A stretch of DNA of 32,740 nucleotides from an uncultured Lachnospiraceae bacterium (GCA_910587105.1 CAJUMB010000041.1:1-32740); one strand, 5' to 3'; positions 7,665 through 14,656 are shown, numbered from the stretch's first letter. A program made the numbers and translations. Notes: a model not told the origin generated them from the sequence alone.

Positions 7665-7925
7665 ATGAAAAACTCAAAGAATTGGAAAAAAACGGTGGCA
7701 GCGATGATGTCAGCAGTTATGCTGTCAAGTAGTTTTGCCATGCCGGTCATGGCACACGGACATGGGAGCAGCCATCACAGCAGTCATCACAGCAGCCGGT
7801 ATACAGGAGTTTATTGCGATTACCATGGTAAGACACATAAGAGCAGAAGTAAATGCAAACGGTACTGTGTGAAACATGAAACAACCCACAGGAATGGAAA
7901 ACGGCATGCCGTCAGACACCATTAA
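7665..7925 (+). CDS. Small secreted His-rich protein
   Basis: 86 residues from the ATG at 7665, which has GGGAGGG at a good distance. An N-terminal signal peptide (KNWKK, then a hydrophobic stretch to PVMAHG) suggests export with cleavage after Ala. The mature part is about 55 residues, very rich in His (GHGSSHHSSHHSSR and RHAVRHH at the end), with Cys in YCDYHGKTHKSRSKCKRYC, and strongly basic. This composition suits metal binding or binding to anionic cell-wall polymers. I do not recognise a named family, although YCDYHGKTH resembles short repeats in YHYH-type secreted peptides. It may be co-transcribed with the vanY-like gene 108 bp upstream. Confidence 0.7.
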   Translation: MKNSKNWKKTVAAMMSAVMLSSSFAMPVMAHGHGSSHHSSHHSSRYTGVYCDYHGKTHKSRSKCKRYCVKHETTHRNGKRHAVRHH

Positions 7926-7976
7926 AAGCATTTCCCATAGCAGATGCCTGATGTGAACAGAAACATTGCTATGAGA

Positions 7977-8008
7977 AACAGGGCAGGACGCAAAACGCCT
8001 GCCCTGTT
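7977..8008. terminator. Likely bidirectional hairpin between convergent genes
   Basis: A perfect 11-bp inverted repeat AACAGGGCAGG (7977-7987) / CCTGCCCTGTT (7998-8008) sits between a plus-strand gene ending at 7925 and a minus-strand gene ending at 8031. The T-run on either strand is short, so termination is inferred mainly from position and stem strength. Confidence 0.55.
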
Positions 8009-8030
8009 TGCTGGAAATGTAAAAATCCAG

Positions 8031-8840
8031 TCAGTGGTGTCCGCCATGATGGTGGTGATTTTCTTGTTCATGGGCAGGGGAGACCGGAACCTCTATGTTA
8101 TCTATATAGTTTTCTTCCATCTCCGGCTCTGGCTCATCTTCTTTTTCTTCCGGTTCTTCCGGGGGCTCTTCTTTCTGCTGGTATTTCCAGATTAATTCAT
8201 GAATTTCAGACATGGTCATATCCCGGCACTGGTCAACGGTTATGGTATCGTCATATTCGTTCAGCAGCAGGTAAGCATTATATTTTCCAAGAGAAAGTCC
8301 GCTGTCATGGGCCAGGGCAGCTGTTTCAATATCTGTACAGACACTGTGGCAGTCATGGCCCATTTGTCTGGATGTGTCTGCGGCCCCTGTTTCCAGCAGG
8401 ACTTCCCGGTTTTTGTCTGACGCCACGGTAAAAACAAGTTCAGGGTCAGCGCTCAGATACGTATTCATGGCACTGCTTTCCATGATTGTTTTAATAGCGT
8501 CAGTGTATTTTTTCCCTTTCAGAGACAGGCTGTCGAGAATCTCTGCCCCTTCTGTGTTGTATGGGTATGCAGATATCACCCGGTCCAGGCTGTTCAAGGC
8601 CAGTTCCATGGAAGGATTTACATCAATGCTTACATAGGACACAGGTGTCTGGAACCAGGAATATCCCCACATTCCCGCTGTGAAAGAGAGCACCATGCAG
8701 GCCAGGGCAAGTATCAGCCCTGTTTTTTTGCGGCTTTTTTTTCTGCGGGTTGCGTACAGAAATTGCCTGGTGGATTCTTTTAACTGGGTGTCTGCCTGGA
8801 TGCTGTCAAATGCCTGTTGTATTTTATTGGCCAATCCCAT
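8031..8840 (-). CDS. RsgI-like membrane anti-sigma factor with His-rich tail
   Basis: About 269 residues. A cytoplasmic N-terminus (~1-40) is followed by one TM helix (~42-62) and an extracytoplasmic domain opening VSYVSIDVNPSMELALNSLD. That is the hallmark of RsgI-type anti-sigma factors, in which the Asn-Pro bond region is implicated in self-cleavage. After ~200 residues comes a Glu/Pro-rich linker (PPEEPEEKEDEPEPEMEE) and a terminal HHHHGGHH. It should hold the ECF sigma encoded immediately upstream, whose end it overlaps by 17 bp. Start choice lies between GTG 8843 and ATG 8840, with GGGAGG almost abutting them. The His-rich tail could bind metal outside the cell, which is inference. Confidence 0.8.
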   Translation of the reverse strand: MGLANKIQQAFDSIQADTQLKESTRQFLYATRRKKSRKKTGLILALACMVLSFTAGMWGYSWFQTPVSYVSIDVNPSMELALNSLDRVISAYPYNTEGAEILDSLSLKGKKYTDAIKTIMESSAMNTYLSADPELVFTVASDKNREVLLETGAADTSRQMGHDCHSVCTDIETAALAHDSGLSLGKYNAYLLLNEYDDTITVDQCRDMTMSEIHELIWKYQQKEEPPEEPEEKEDEPEPEMEENYIDNIEVPVSPAHEQENHHHHGGHH

Positions 8841-9309
8841 CACCTCCCAGTTTCTCCTTCAAGATTCCCCTTCCTCTGGATAGGAGAGAATATACAGTGT
8901 TTTCTTTTTTTCCAAGAAGCCTTCCTATTTCAGCAGCGGTATATCCCTCATAATAATAGAGATAGACAGCATCTTTATATCTGTCTGGCAGGGAGAGCAC
9001 AGCCTCCAGAACCTCTCTGTGGTCTTCCGGGACAACTGCAGCCATTTCACGGATCTGTTCAAGAGGAATGGTATTGCGACGGAAAAAACTCCGCAGCTGG
9101 TCTTTGCAGGCATTGATGGCCACACGGATCAGCCATGCTTTTTCGTGTTCGTCATCGAAAAACGGCTCATCATGCATCATATATTTCAAAAAGACATTCT
9201 GGAATACATCCTCTGTGTCCGCTGGGTTTTTCAGATGATAAAAGCAGATACGCTTTATCATATCAGCGTATGTTTCAATGGCAGCGGTTACCTTTTGCTC
9301 GCTCTGCAT
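8824..9309 (-). CDS. ECF-type RNA polymerase sigma factor
   Basis: 161 residues from the ATG at 9307-9309, chosen because AGGAGGT lies 9 bp upstream. The open frame extends further but its extra N-terminus has no sigma-like sequence. Region 2 is ADMIKRICFYHLKNPADTEDVFQNVF and region 4 is LSLPDRYKDAVYLYYYEGYTAAEIG, followed by NTVYSLLSRGRGILKEKL (both given here only as landmarks). Length is normal for the class. The 3' end overlaps the anti-sigma gene, a standard co-regulated pair. No anti-sigma zinc domain is present, so the partner is of RsgI type. Confidence 0.85.
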   Translation of the reverse strand: MQSEQKVTAAIETYADMIKRICFYHLKNPADTEDVFQNVFLKYMMHDEPFFDDEHEKAWLIRVAINACKDQLRSFFRRNTIPLEQIREMAAVVPEDHREVLEAVLSLPDRYKDAVYLYYYEGYTAAEIGRLLGKKENTVYSLLSRGRGILKEKLGGDGIGQ

Positions 9310-9595
9310 CTGCCCATTACCTCCTGTTGTCTGAGAAATGTTCCTGAAAAGTCCTTTGTATCTGGATTTCGGGAGCATTCTCACTGTTACATATATTTTA
9401 ACACAATGGCGGGGCCGTGTGAACTCATCTTTGCTTAAAAATGTGTTGAGTTTTAAGGTATTTAACTGATTTGATCTGTCAGACATTTATACTGAAATAC
9501 TTAGTTGAGCAATTTTCTACCATTCTACAGCTGTTTGCTATATTTACCCTGGGGATTACGAAAATGGTCTTTTTGGAAAAAAATAGCATTTACGG

Positions 9596-9625
9596 TTGTG
9601 TTTGTATCAAAACAGATGATATAAT
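9596..9625 (+). promoter_or_regulatory. Candidate promoter for the second sigma gene
   Basis: TTGTGT (9596-9601), an 18-bp spacer and TATAAT (9620-9625) lie about 100 bp upstream of the ATG at 9723. The -10 is perfect, the -35 is weak and the spacer is one base long. The surrounding gap (9310-9722) holds nothing else I can support. Confidence 0.4.
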
Positions 9626-9722
9626 AAAAAAATAAAAATGATTTCATATTCAAGGCTGTTCTTTTTATTTCAAGGAGACAAATTTATGTGATAACAGGAG
9701 GGAACCAGGAAGGAGACAAAAG

Positions 9723-10241
9723 ATGAAAAGGGAAGAGTTTGAGGATGTCTATCGTGAATATCATCATATGGTCATCCATCTGGCGTATGATGTGCTTCAT
9801 GACTATGATCTGGCACAGGATGTCTGTCAGGAAGTTTTTATGAAAATGGATGAAAAGATAGAAAGTCTGGACAGAGACAGGATCAAAGGCTGGCTTTTAC
9901 GGTGTGGAAAGAGAAAATCCATTGACTTTGTGAGAAGGGCTTACCGGAAAAATGAAGTCTCTGTGATTGCAGAGAAAATGGAAGAAGACTTTGTCGTAGA
10001 GTATTTATTGGAAATTGAAAACGAGAAAAACCGGAGGCAGTTCCGCAATTTTGTGCTTGATAAACTGAAACAGAAGAATCAGACATGGTATGAATTGATG
10101 ATGAGAGTTGTAGTAGAGGGGGAGCCCGCTGCAATGGTAGCAGAAGAATACGGCATAACAGTGGTAAATCTGAGAATGAAAATCAGCCGTGCACGTCAGT
10201 GGCTGTATAAAAATTATCATCAGGGCTATCTGGAGCTGTAA
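9723..10241 (+). CDS. Sigma-70 family (ECF-like) RNA polymerase sigma factor
   Basis: 172 residues with sigma region 2 (FEDVYREYHHMVIHLAY, DYDLAQDVCQEVFMKM, then IKGWLLRCGKRKSIDFVRR) and a region-4-like end (AAMVAEEYGITVVNLRMKIS, RARQWLYKNY). It is a divergent ECF-type factor of the kind paired in Clostridia with a membrane anti-sigma. The gene 260 bp downstream encodes a single-TM protein that fits that role. The ATG has AGGAGAC 6-12 bp upstream. The target promoter cannot be deduced, although the downstream genes are natural candidates. Confidence 0.8.
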   Translation: MKREEFEDVYREYHHMVIHLAYDVLHDYDLAQDVCQEVFMKMDEKIESLDRDRIKGWLLRCGKRKSIDFVRRAYRKNEVSVIAEKMEEDFVVEYLLEIENEKNRRQFRNFVLDKLKQKNQTWYELMMRVVVEGEPAAMVAEEYGITVVNLRMKISRARQWLYKNYHQGYLEL

Positions 10242-10369
10242 AATGGGAAATTATCTGTTTTGCGGAAAAGACAGGAATTTGAAAATCTGTAAAAAATATT
10301 AAGTATTTTAAAAATTCAGTGCCGGACATCAGCATTGGATTTTTTTAAGACGTTTTTTACAAAAATATT

Positions 10370-10399
10370 TTGCCAATATAACCTGTTATATGGTATACT
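10370..10399 (+). promoter_or_regulatory. Candidate promoter upstream of the anti-sigma gene
   Basis: TTGCCA (10370-10375), an 18-bp spacer and TATACT (10394-10399) preceded by TGG as an extended -10. The hairpin leader element at 10408-10465 begins about 9 bp after it, so the element would be in the 5' untranslated RNA. Confidence 0.5.
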
Positions 10400-10407
10400 T
10401 ATAATAT

Positions 10408-10465
10408 GATTAGAGAGTCAAAAGTACATTTTTATTGGTGAGACTTTTTGACAGGCTGATCATTA
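10408..10465 (+). repeat. Leader hairpin element, copy 1
   Basis: An imperfect long hairpin. ATGATTAG pairs with CTGATCAT, and GTCAAAAG (10417-10424) pairs with CTTTTTGAC (10444-10452). The loop contains CATTTTTATTGGTG. A second copy with the same loop lies at 30026-30083. The outer stem differs at one position between copies (T-G here, C-G there) yet stays paired, which fits a structured RNA. It sits between a candidate promoter and the anti-sigma start codon. Confidence 0.6.
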
Positions 10466-10500
10466 TAAATTTATTTAACAAAAGGTAAAAATGAGACTGA

Positions 10501-11307
10501 ATGAAAATGGGAAAAAATTCTAAATTTGATAAACTGAACGAATGGATAAAAGCGGAATATGACCGGGAGACAGAGGAAATAGAAGAGAGCCTTAGCAACG
10601 ATGGTTCTTTTGATCCGAATAGAATAGACAGCGAAGAACTATTTCAACGCATCCAATCCAGGATTAGAGAAAGAGAGGTGCATGAGACAGAAAACGGGAT
10701 TCAGGGAAAGAAACGGAGAATAACTGTACAGAAAGCTGGAAAGTGGGCAGCCCTTTTTTTCGTGGCACTTACCGGTGTTTTCTTTGCAAGTATGACCAGT
10801 GAGGCAAACCGATCGTATTTTATATATAAGATGCAGTATTTGGTTGGGAACGAAATAACTTTGTATGAAGGTAATGAGGAAGGTAGTAATAATATCGAAA
10901 ATAAAAAGCGAGAAGAAAAAATTGAAACGGAGATTAAAAATCAATTAGATGTATTAGTTCCGTATTTTGATTATAAGTTACAATTAGCTTCAGATGATGC
11001 ATATAGTATTCCATATGGAAATACTGTTGCAATTCTTGAATATCAATATAACAAAAATATTATGAGTTTACGGATATTCAACAAAAATAGAGTAGATATA
11101 TCAGGAAGGGAGTTTGAAGGAAAAATAATAAAAGAACTGAATCTTGAGGAAAAAGCACTTACTATAGTTATATTAGAAATGAAATCCTCAGAAGATAAAG
11201 AAGCTGCCTTAGCAGCACAATGGGAATATCAGGGTGGATTTTACCAATTAAGCGGTAAGGCAGATGAAAAGGAATTTATAAAAATTTTAGAGAGTATTAT
11301 ATATTAA
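10501..11307 (+). CDS. Single-TM protein, probable anti-sigma factor
   Basis: 268 residues. A charged cytoplasmic N-terminus (~1-85: FDKLNEWIKAEYDRETEEIE, LFQRIQSRIREREVHE) is followed by a TM helix (~89-105, AALFFVALTGVFFASM). An extracytoplasmic domain with a Glu/Lys-rich hinge precedes an alpha/beta region (DVLVPYFDYKLQLASDDAYS, YNKNIMSLRIFNKN). The arrangement matches DUF4367-type membrane anti-sigma proteins, but I recognise the layout rather than strict motifs. It follows a sigma gene and precedes a secreted protein gene. The ribosome site is weak. ATG 10501 and ATG 10507 are both possible. Confidence 0.6.
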   Translation: MKMGKNSKFDKLNEWIKAEYDRETEEIEESLSNDGSFDPNRIDSEELFQRIQSRIREREVHETENGIQGKKRRITVQKAGKWAALFFVALTGVFFASMTSEANRSYFIYKMQYLVGNEITLYEGNEEGSNNIENKKREEKIETEIKNQLDVLVPYFDYKLQLASDDAYSIPYGNTVAILEYQYNKNIMSLRIFNKNRVDISGREFEGKIIKELNLEEKALTIVILEMKSSEDKEAALAAQWEYQGGFYQLSGKADEKEFIKILESIIY

Positions 11308-11374
11308 GTGTTATATCTCCAACTTGCAAACGTATATTTAATGTAGCGTAAGTGTAGCAGAAAGAGGAGATACA

Positions 11375-11857
11375 ATGCGGCATAAATTTTTTAGGAAGCT
11401 TGTTCTGTTTTGTGTGATGGTTATGGTGTCCACAACAATATTCTCATCTGGTACTTTGGTTTATGGTGCTGTTAATGGTAAATCTTTATATGAAGATGTT
11501 ACAGAGATTTCAGACAAAAGCACGATTTTGACCAGAGGCAACTATTTAAACTATGGTGCGGTGACCTTGACTAAACTTGATTCCATGAAAATTCGAATAT
11601 CTGGTGAAACTGCGGCTCATAGAGTATGTAATACATTAGGAGTAACTTTATATTTGTATCGAAGTTCAGACGGAGAGAATTATGAGAACTATCGGGAATG
11701 GTCTTTTACAAAAAGCGATGGAAGTTATTTCTGGAAAGTTCTAGAAGTTATAGTGCCTTCTGGATACTACTACGCTATAAGCGGTCATCATACTGCAGTT
11801 TATAATGGTGAAGCAGAAATGACCAGAACATATGCAGAGGGTCTTTGGGTTAATTAG
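11375..11857 (+). CDS. Secreted protein, resembles DUF6147
   Basis: 160 residues with an N-terminal signal peptide (RHKFFRK, hydrophobic LVLFCVMVMVSTTIFSS, cleavage likely after VYGA). The mature protein is beta-rich, with RGNYLNYGAVTLTKLDSMKI, GVTLYLYRSSDGENYENY, then SGYYYAISGHHTAVYNGEAE. The overall plan resembles DUF6147, a family of small secreted Firmicute proteins of unknown function. AGAGGAGA precedes the ATG. It is 67 bp after the anti-sigma gene and may be the effector of that sigma system, which is inference from position. Confidence 0.6.
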   Translation: MRHKFFRKLVLFCVMVMVSTTIFSSGTLVYGAVNGKSLYEDVTEISDKSTILTRGNYLNYGAVTLTKLDSMKIRISGETAAHRVCNTLGVTLYLYRSSDGENYENYREWSFTKSDGSYFWKVLEVIVPSGYYYAISGHHTAVYNGEAEMTRTYAEGLWVN

Positions 11858-11890
11858 CCGTTAGCTTTCTGTTGTATGTAATGACTCTTT

Positions 11891-11917
11891 TGATACCAAC
11901 AATCCTTCTTGGTATCA
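11891..11917 (+). terminator. Hairpin after the secreted-protein gene
   Basis: TGATACCAA (11891-11899) pairs perfectly with TTGGTATCA (11909-11917), and flanking ATGTAA/TTACAT can extend the stem. No T-run follows directly. A second small hairpin with ATTTTTCTTT follows at about 11928-11955 and could complete termination. Confidence 0.45.
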
Positions 11918-12121
11918 TCCATGACTTACATCCATTTGCGTGTGGATTTTTCTTTCAAATGACATGACAGCCTAAATATAAAAGTAAAGGCCATTAAAGA
12001 AAATGCAATGAACAACTTTCACAGTAAAAAACAAAAATACTTACGCTGCCAGCTGTGTCGGGAATGGTAAGTTTTTAAATTTACAAGTTCACTGTATATT
12101 TCGGCATTTACTTGCGAGGAG

Positions 12122-12149
12122 CCTGCTGGACGCAACCGGCAGGTTTTTT
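12122..12149 (+). terminator. Rho-independent terminator
   Basis: CCTGCTGG (12122-12129) pairs with CCGGCAGG (12136-12143; one G-T pair) and is followed by six T. The ~190 bp before it (11930-12121) has no gene. It includes ACTTAC...GTAAGT at about 12040-12072 followed by T5, another possible stem. An unannotated small RNA ending here is possible but not established. Confidence 0.7.
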
Positions 12150-12168
12150 GTTTTTGGAAAATTAGAAG

Positions 12169-12334
12169 CTAGAATGTGTCTTAAAAATCATTCTTGCTAT
12201 CTGCACGCCCCGCTTTGCGGCAGATCTGCCCCTTATTCGGTTGCTGTAGCCCGCTACAGCGCCCTCATGCGGAACAAATCTCCCACAAACTGTGACGCAC
12301 GGTTGACATAAAGCAATTTTCAAACACACTCTAG
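12169..12334. mobile_element. MITE-like element with terminal inverted repeats
   Basis: The left end CTAGAATGTGTCTTAAAAAT and the inverted right end CTAGAGTGTGTTTGAAAATT match at 16 of 20 bases and bound 166 bp with no coding potential. The interior has a perfect GCTGTAG/CTACAGC hairpin and a C+G-rich part unlike the AT-rich flanks. Both flanks are A-rich, so no clear target duplication can be called. It lies just upstream of the pnuC promoter. Confidence 0.55.
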
Positions 12335-12356
12335 AAAAATAGAAAAATTTTCTCTA

Positions 12357-12385
12357 TTGACAGTATCTGTTAAATATGATAAGGT
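12357..12385 (+). promoter_or_regulatory. Candidate promoter of pnuC leader
   Basis: A perfect TTGACA (12357-12362), a 17-bp spacer and TAAGGT (12380-12385, weak -10). TATGAT at 12375-12380 is closer to consensus but only 12 bp away. Transcription from here would enter the hairpin leader. Confidence 0.5.
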
Positions 12386-12395
12386 TATCAATAAA

Positions 12396-12478
12396 TCTAC
12401 CACCGGGTAGAGAATGCAGAGGCATTCGTCACACATCGTTAGGTCTTAGAAGATGTGTGAACGAATGCTTATTTTTTT
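12396..12478 (+). promoter_or_regulatory. Transcription-attenuation leader upstream of pnuC (riboswitch candidate)
   Basis: Hairpin 1 is TCTACC/GGTAGA (12396-12411). Hairpin 2 is GAATGC/GCATTC (12412-12427, 4-nt loop). A long terminator hairpin pairs GCATTCGT (12422-12429) plus CACACATC with GATGTGTG plus ACGAATGC (12461-12468) and ends in TTATTTTTTT. GCATTC belongs to both hairpin 2 and the terminator, so the two exclude each other. The pnuC ATG is 32 bp after the T-run. Ligand and class are not recognised. Confidence 0.65.
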
Positions 12479-12510
12479 GAACACTCTTTCATTTTTGGAG
12501 GTATTTAATT

Positions 12511-13212
12511 ATGTTCAGAAAGTTAAAATCCCGATCCGGCTATTTTTCGAAAGGCGAAATCATGTTATGGAGTATATCAGTCCTGCTGATCACAGCCACT
12601 TTTTTTCTGTTTGACAGAGAAAACTATCTGACGCTGGCCGCGTCTCTGGTGGGTGTTACTGCACTGATTTTCAATGCCAAAGGGAATCCTTTCGGACAAT
12701 TTCTGATGATTGTCTTCAGTATTTTATACGGAGTTATATCATTTACATTTGCCTATTATGGTGAGATGATTACATATCTTGGCATGACTGGACCAATGGC
12801 AGTTTTTGCTTTGATTTCCTGGTTGAAAAATCCATATAAAGGAAAGAAATCTGAAGTGGAAGTGAATCATTTAAAAGCCAGAGAACTTGCTTTTCTTATT
12901 ATGTTGACAGGTGTTATGACTCTGATTTTTTATTTTATTCTGACTGCTTTCCACACAGCGAATCTGCTGCCCAGTACATTGTCTGTTGCAACCAGTTTTC
13001 TAGGAGTGTATTTTACATTCCGGAGAAGTGCTTTCTTCGGGATTGCTTATGCAGCCAATGACGTGGTGCTGATTATTTTGTGGACATTGGCGGCATTTTC
13101 TGACATATCCTATTTGTCGGTCATCGTCTGCTTTATGATCTTCTTTGTAAACGATATTTATGGTTTCATGAGCTGGTCCAGGATGCAGCAGAGGCAGAGG
13201 ATGAATGGGTAA
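12511..13212 (+). CDS. pnuC: PnuC-family nicotinamide riboside (vitamin) transporter
   Basis: A 233-residue polytopic protein with about seven hydrophobic segments. PnuC features include LVGVTALIFNAKGNPFGQFL near residue 50, then ISFTFAYYGEMITYLGMTGP, and AYAANDVVLIILWTLA with NDIYGF near the C-terminus. PnuC proteins move nicotinamide riboside by facilitated diffusion, trapped by phosphorylation inside. Related PnuT and PnuX carry thiamine or riboflavin, and residues alone do not exclude these. GGAGG precedes the ATG. The attenuator leader suggests control by a metabolite. The stop codon abuts the convergent SGNH gene with no gap. Confidence 0.88.
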   Translation: MFRKLKSRSGYFSKGEIMLWSISVLLITATFFLFDRENYLTLAASLVGVTALIFNAKGNPFGQFLMIVFSILYGVISFTFAYYGEMITYLGMTGPMAVFALISWLKNPYKGKKSEVEVNHLKARELAFLIMLTGVMTLIFYFILTAFHTANLLPSTLSVATSFLGVYFTFRRSAFFGIAYAANDVVLIILWTLAAFSDISYLSVIVCFMIFFVNDIYGFMSWSRMQQRQRMNG

Positions 13213-13770
13213 TTACTTATGGGTGACCGCTTCTGCCAGAAGTCTTGCGGCAATTTCCGAGCCCTTTTCACTGGGATGGCATCCGTCTGATGCGTAAAGG
13301 CTGTGTTTTTCGGAAAGTTCATAAAAGGCTTTTCCCACATCAGCAATCAGTGCGTCATTATCTTCTGCAGCCTGGTGATAAGCGTCATACATGGCCTGAT
13401 ACATTTCATCATAACTCATACCCATGGAGGCCATTTTACTGCTGCCTTTCTGATAAGCCCATGTGGCATACAGAACCGGAACAGCTCCGGCATCGCGGAT
13501 TTTCCCGCACAATGTGGAAATGCTTTTTAGAAACCTGGTCTTTGATACCACTGGACCGTTGCTCATTTCCTGCAAAACAACATAATCCCACTTTTCTTCT
13601 GTTAATGCCCGCAGGGTGGCCGCCCCCATTGTGGTGTTGGGGTTTAAATGCTCGGCAAGCCTGGCACCGCCCCGCGTGTGGGCAGTCACCTCTGCCCCGG
13701 TTATTTCTGCCAGCATCTCTGGCATATGATGATAAAAGGTAAAACTATTTCCAAGCATTAAAATCCGCAT
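13213..13770 (-). CDS. SGNH/GDSL-type hydrolase
   Basis: A 185-residue cytoplasmic protein. Block I is MRILMLGNSFTFYHHMP with Ser9 as the likely nucleophile. Block II is a Gly in TRGGARLAEHL, block III a YVVLQEMSNGP segment in place of GxND, and block V is SDGCHPSEKGS with the Asp/His pair. It belongs to the esterase/lipase-like family that deacylates or deacetylates small substrates; the substrate is unknown. It follows the peptide-deformylase-like gene by 26 bp on the same strand and is probably in one transcript with it. Confidence 0.8.
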   Translation of the reverse strand: MRILMLGNSFTFYHHMPEMLAEITGAEVTAHTRGGARLAEHLNPNTTMGAATLRALTEEKWDYVVLQEMSNGPVVSKTRFLKSISTLCGKIRDAGAVPVLYATWAYQKGSSKMASMGMSYDEMYQAMYDAYHQAAEDNDALIADVGKAFYELSEKHSLYASDGCHPSEKGSEIAARLLAEAVTHK

Positions 13771-13796
13771 GATTCTCCCTCTCTATGGCAGAAAGT

Positions 13797-14213
13797 TTAG
13801 ATGATAATTCCCTCCAGATGGTCGCATTCATGCTGAATGATCTGTGCAATCCACCCAGAGTATTTCTGTCTTTGTTTTTTGAAATCCATATCTTGATATT
13901 CTATTTCAATTTCCTGGTAACGGGTGCATGGCCGTACACCTGTCAGCGACAGACAGCCTTCCTCAGTGTCGTAGGGGCCGGACTTTTTTACAATTTTCGG
14001 GTTGAACATGGCGATATTTAAAAATCCCATATTGACGGCAATGATATTTTTCTTTACCCCGATCATATTTGCGGCCATTCCCACACATTCTTTTTCATGG
14101 GCTTTTAAAGTATCCAGCAGGTCCTGGGCTGTCTGTTTGTCTGTCTTGTACGCAGGTTCTGACTTTTGGTTCAGGAAAAATACGTCCTTCATAATTGGTC
14201 TAACCATCAGCAT
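13797..14213 (-). CDS. Peptide deformylase-like protein (motif 1 Gln replaced)
   Basis: 138 residues, somewhat short for Def. Motif 2 is intact (EGCLSL, Cys87 as metal ligand) and motif 3 is QHECDHLEG (HExxH, His128, Glu129, His132). Motif 1, usually GxGxAAxQ, reads CVGMAANM: the first Gly is Cys and the oxyanion-stabilising Gln is Met50. Def removes the N-formyl group from new proteins. The Gln change is seen in a subset of short clostridial paralogs, as far as I recall, and could lower or alter activity. An AGGAGTC site precedes the ATG. The main def gene is probably elsewhere. Confidence 0.8.
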   Translation of the reverse strand: MLMVRPIMKDVFFLNQKSEPAYKTDKQTAQDLLDTLKAHEKECVGMAANMIGVKKNIIAVNMGFLNIAMFNPKIVKKSGPYDTEEGCLSLTGVRPCTRYQEIEIEYQDMDFKKQRQKYSGWIAQIIQHECDHLEGIII

Positions 14214-14326
14214 GACTCCTTTAACATTATAGTCCTGTTAAGAATAGCAATTTTTGTCAAATTATTCAACGATTTTTTAAAAAATCCTGACTATTTATTT
14301 GTACAAAATGCCAAACAGTGGAAATG

Positions 14327-14356
14327 TGATATGGTACAATCATAGGCACATATAAT
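14327..14356 (+). promoter_or_regulatory. Sporulation sigma-E-like promoter before recombinase module 1
   Basis: TGATATG (14327-14333), a 15-bp spacer and CATATAAT (14349-14356). The -10 fits the published sigma-E consensus CATAYAMT at every position and the -35 keeps the ATAT core. An overlapping TGGTACAAT (14332-14340) could instead be an extended -10 for the vegetative sigma factor, so the call is tentative. Confidence 0.4.
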
Positions 14357-14440
14357 GATTCGAATATCATCAGGCCATCTTCAGGGTGAGAGCTTTTGAA
14401 TATATGGTCTGTCTCCTAAAAAGAGAGAGGTGTCTGATAC

Positions 14441-14656
14441 ATGAAACATAGATCATTTATATATACAGGCGGGGCCATTCCAGAATGGAATCCAAAGGAA
14501 CATCCGGCATTTTTTCTCAATATGCAGCGGGCAGTTCTGATGTCCCTGGAGAAGAAAAAGCTGCTGACATCTTCACAGAGGGAACGCTGTATGGAAATTC
14601 TGGAAAGCCAATATGGACAGAAATCCGTTGAGAGGGGGAACTTCAGATGGCAGTAG
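14441..14656 (+). CDS. Small recombinase-associated protein
   Basis: 71 residues: a SFIYTGGAIPEWNPKEHPAF opening and a helical segment MQRAVLMSLEKKKLLTSSQR followed by CMEILESQY. The helix resembles the SHOCT-like segment seen in small proteins encoded directly before large serine recombinases in Clostridia. The stop codon lies 8 bp inside the next gene, so the three genes 14441-16271 form one translation-coupled unit. Function is unknown; a recombinase helper or directionality role is a guess from position. GAGAGAGGTG provides the ribosome site. Confidence 0.65.
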   Translation: MKHRSFIYTGGAIPEWNPKEHPAFFLNMQRAVLMSLEKKKLLTSSQRERCMEILESQYGQKSVERGNFRWQ

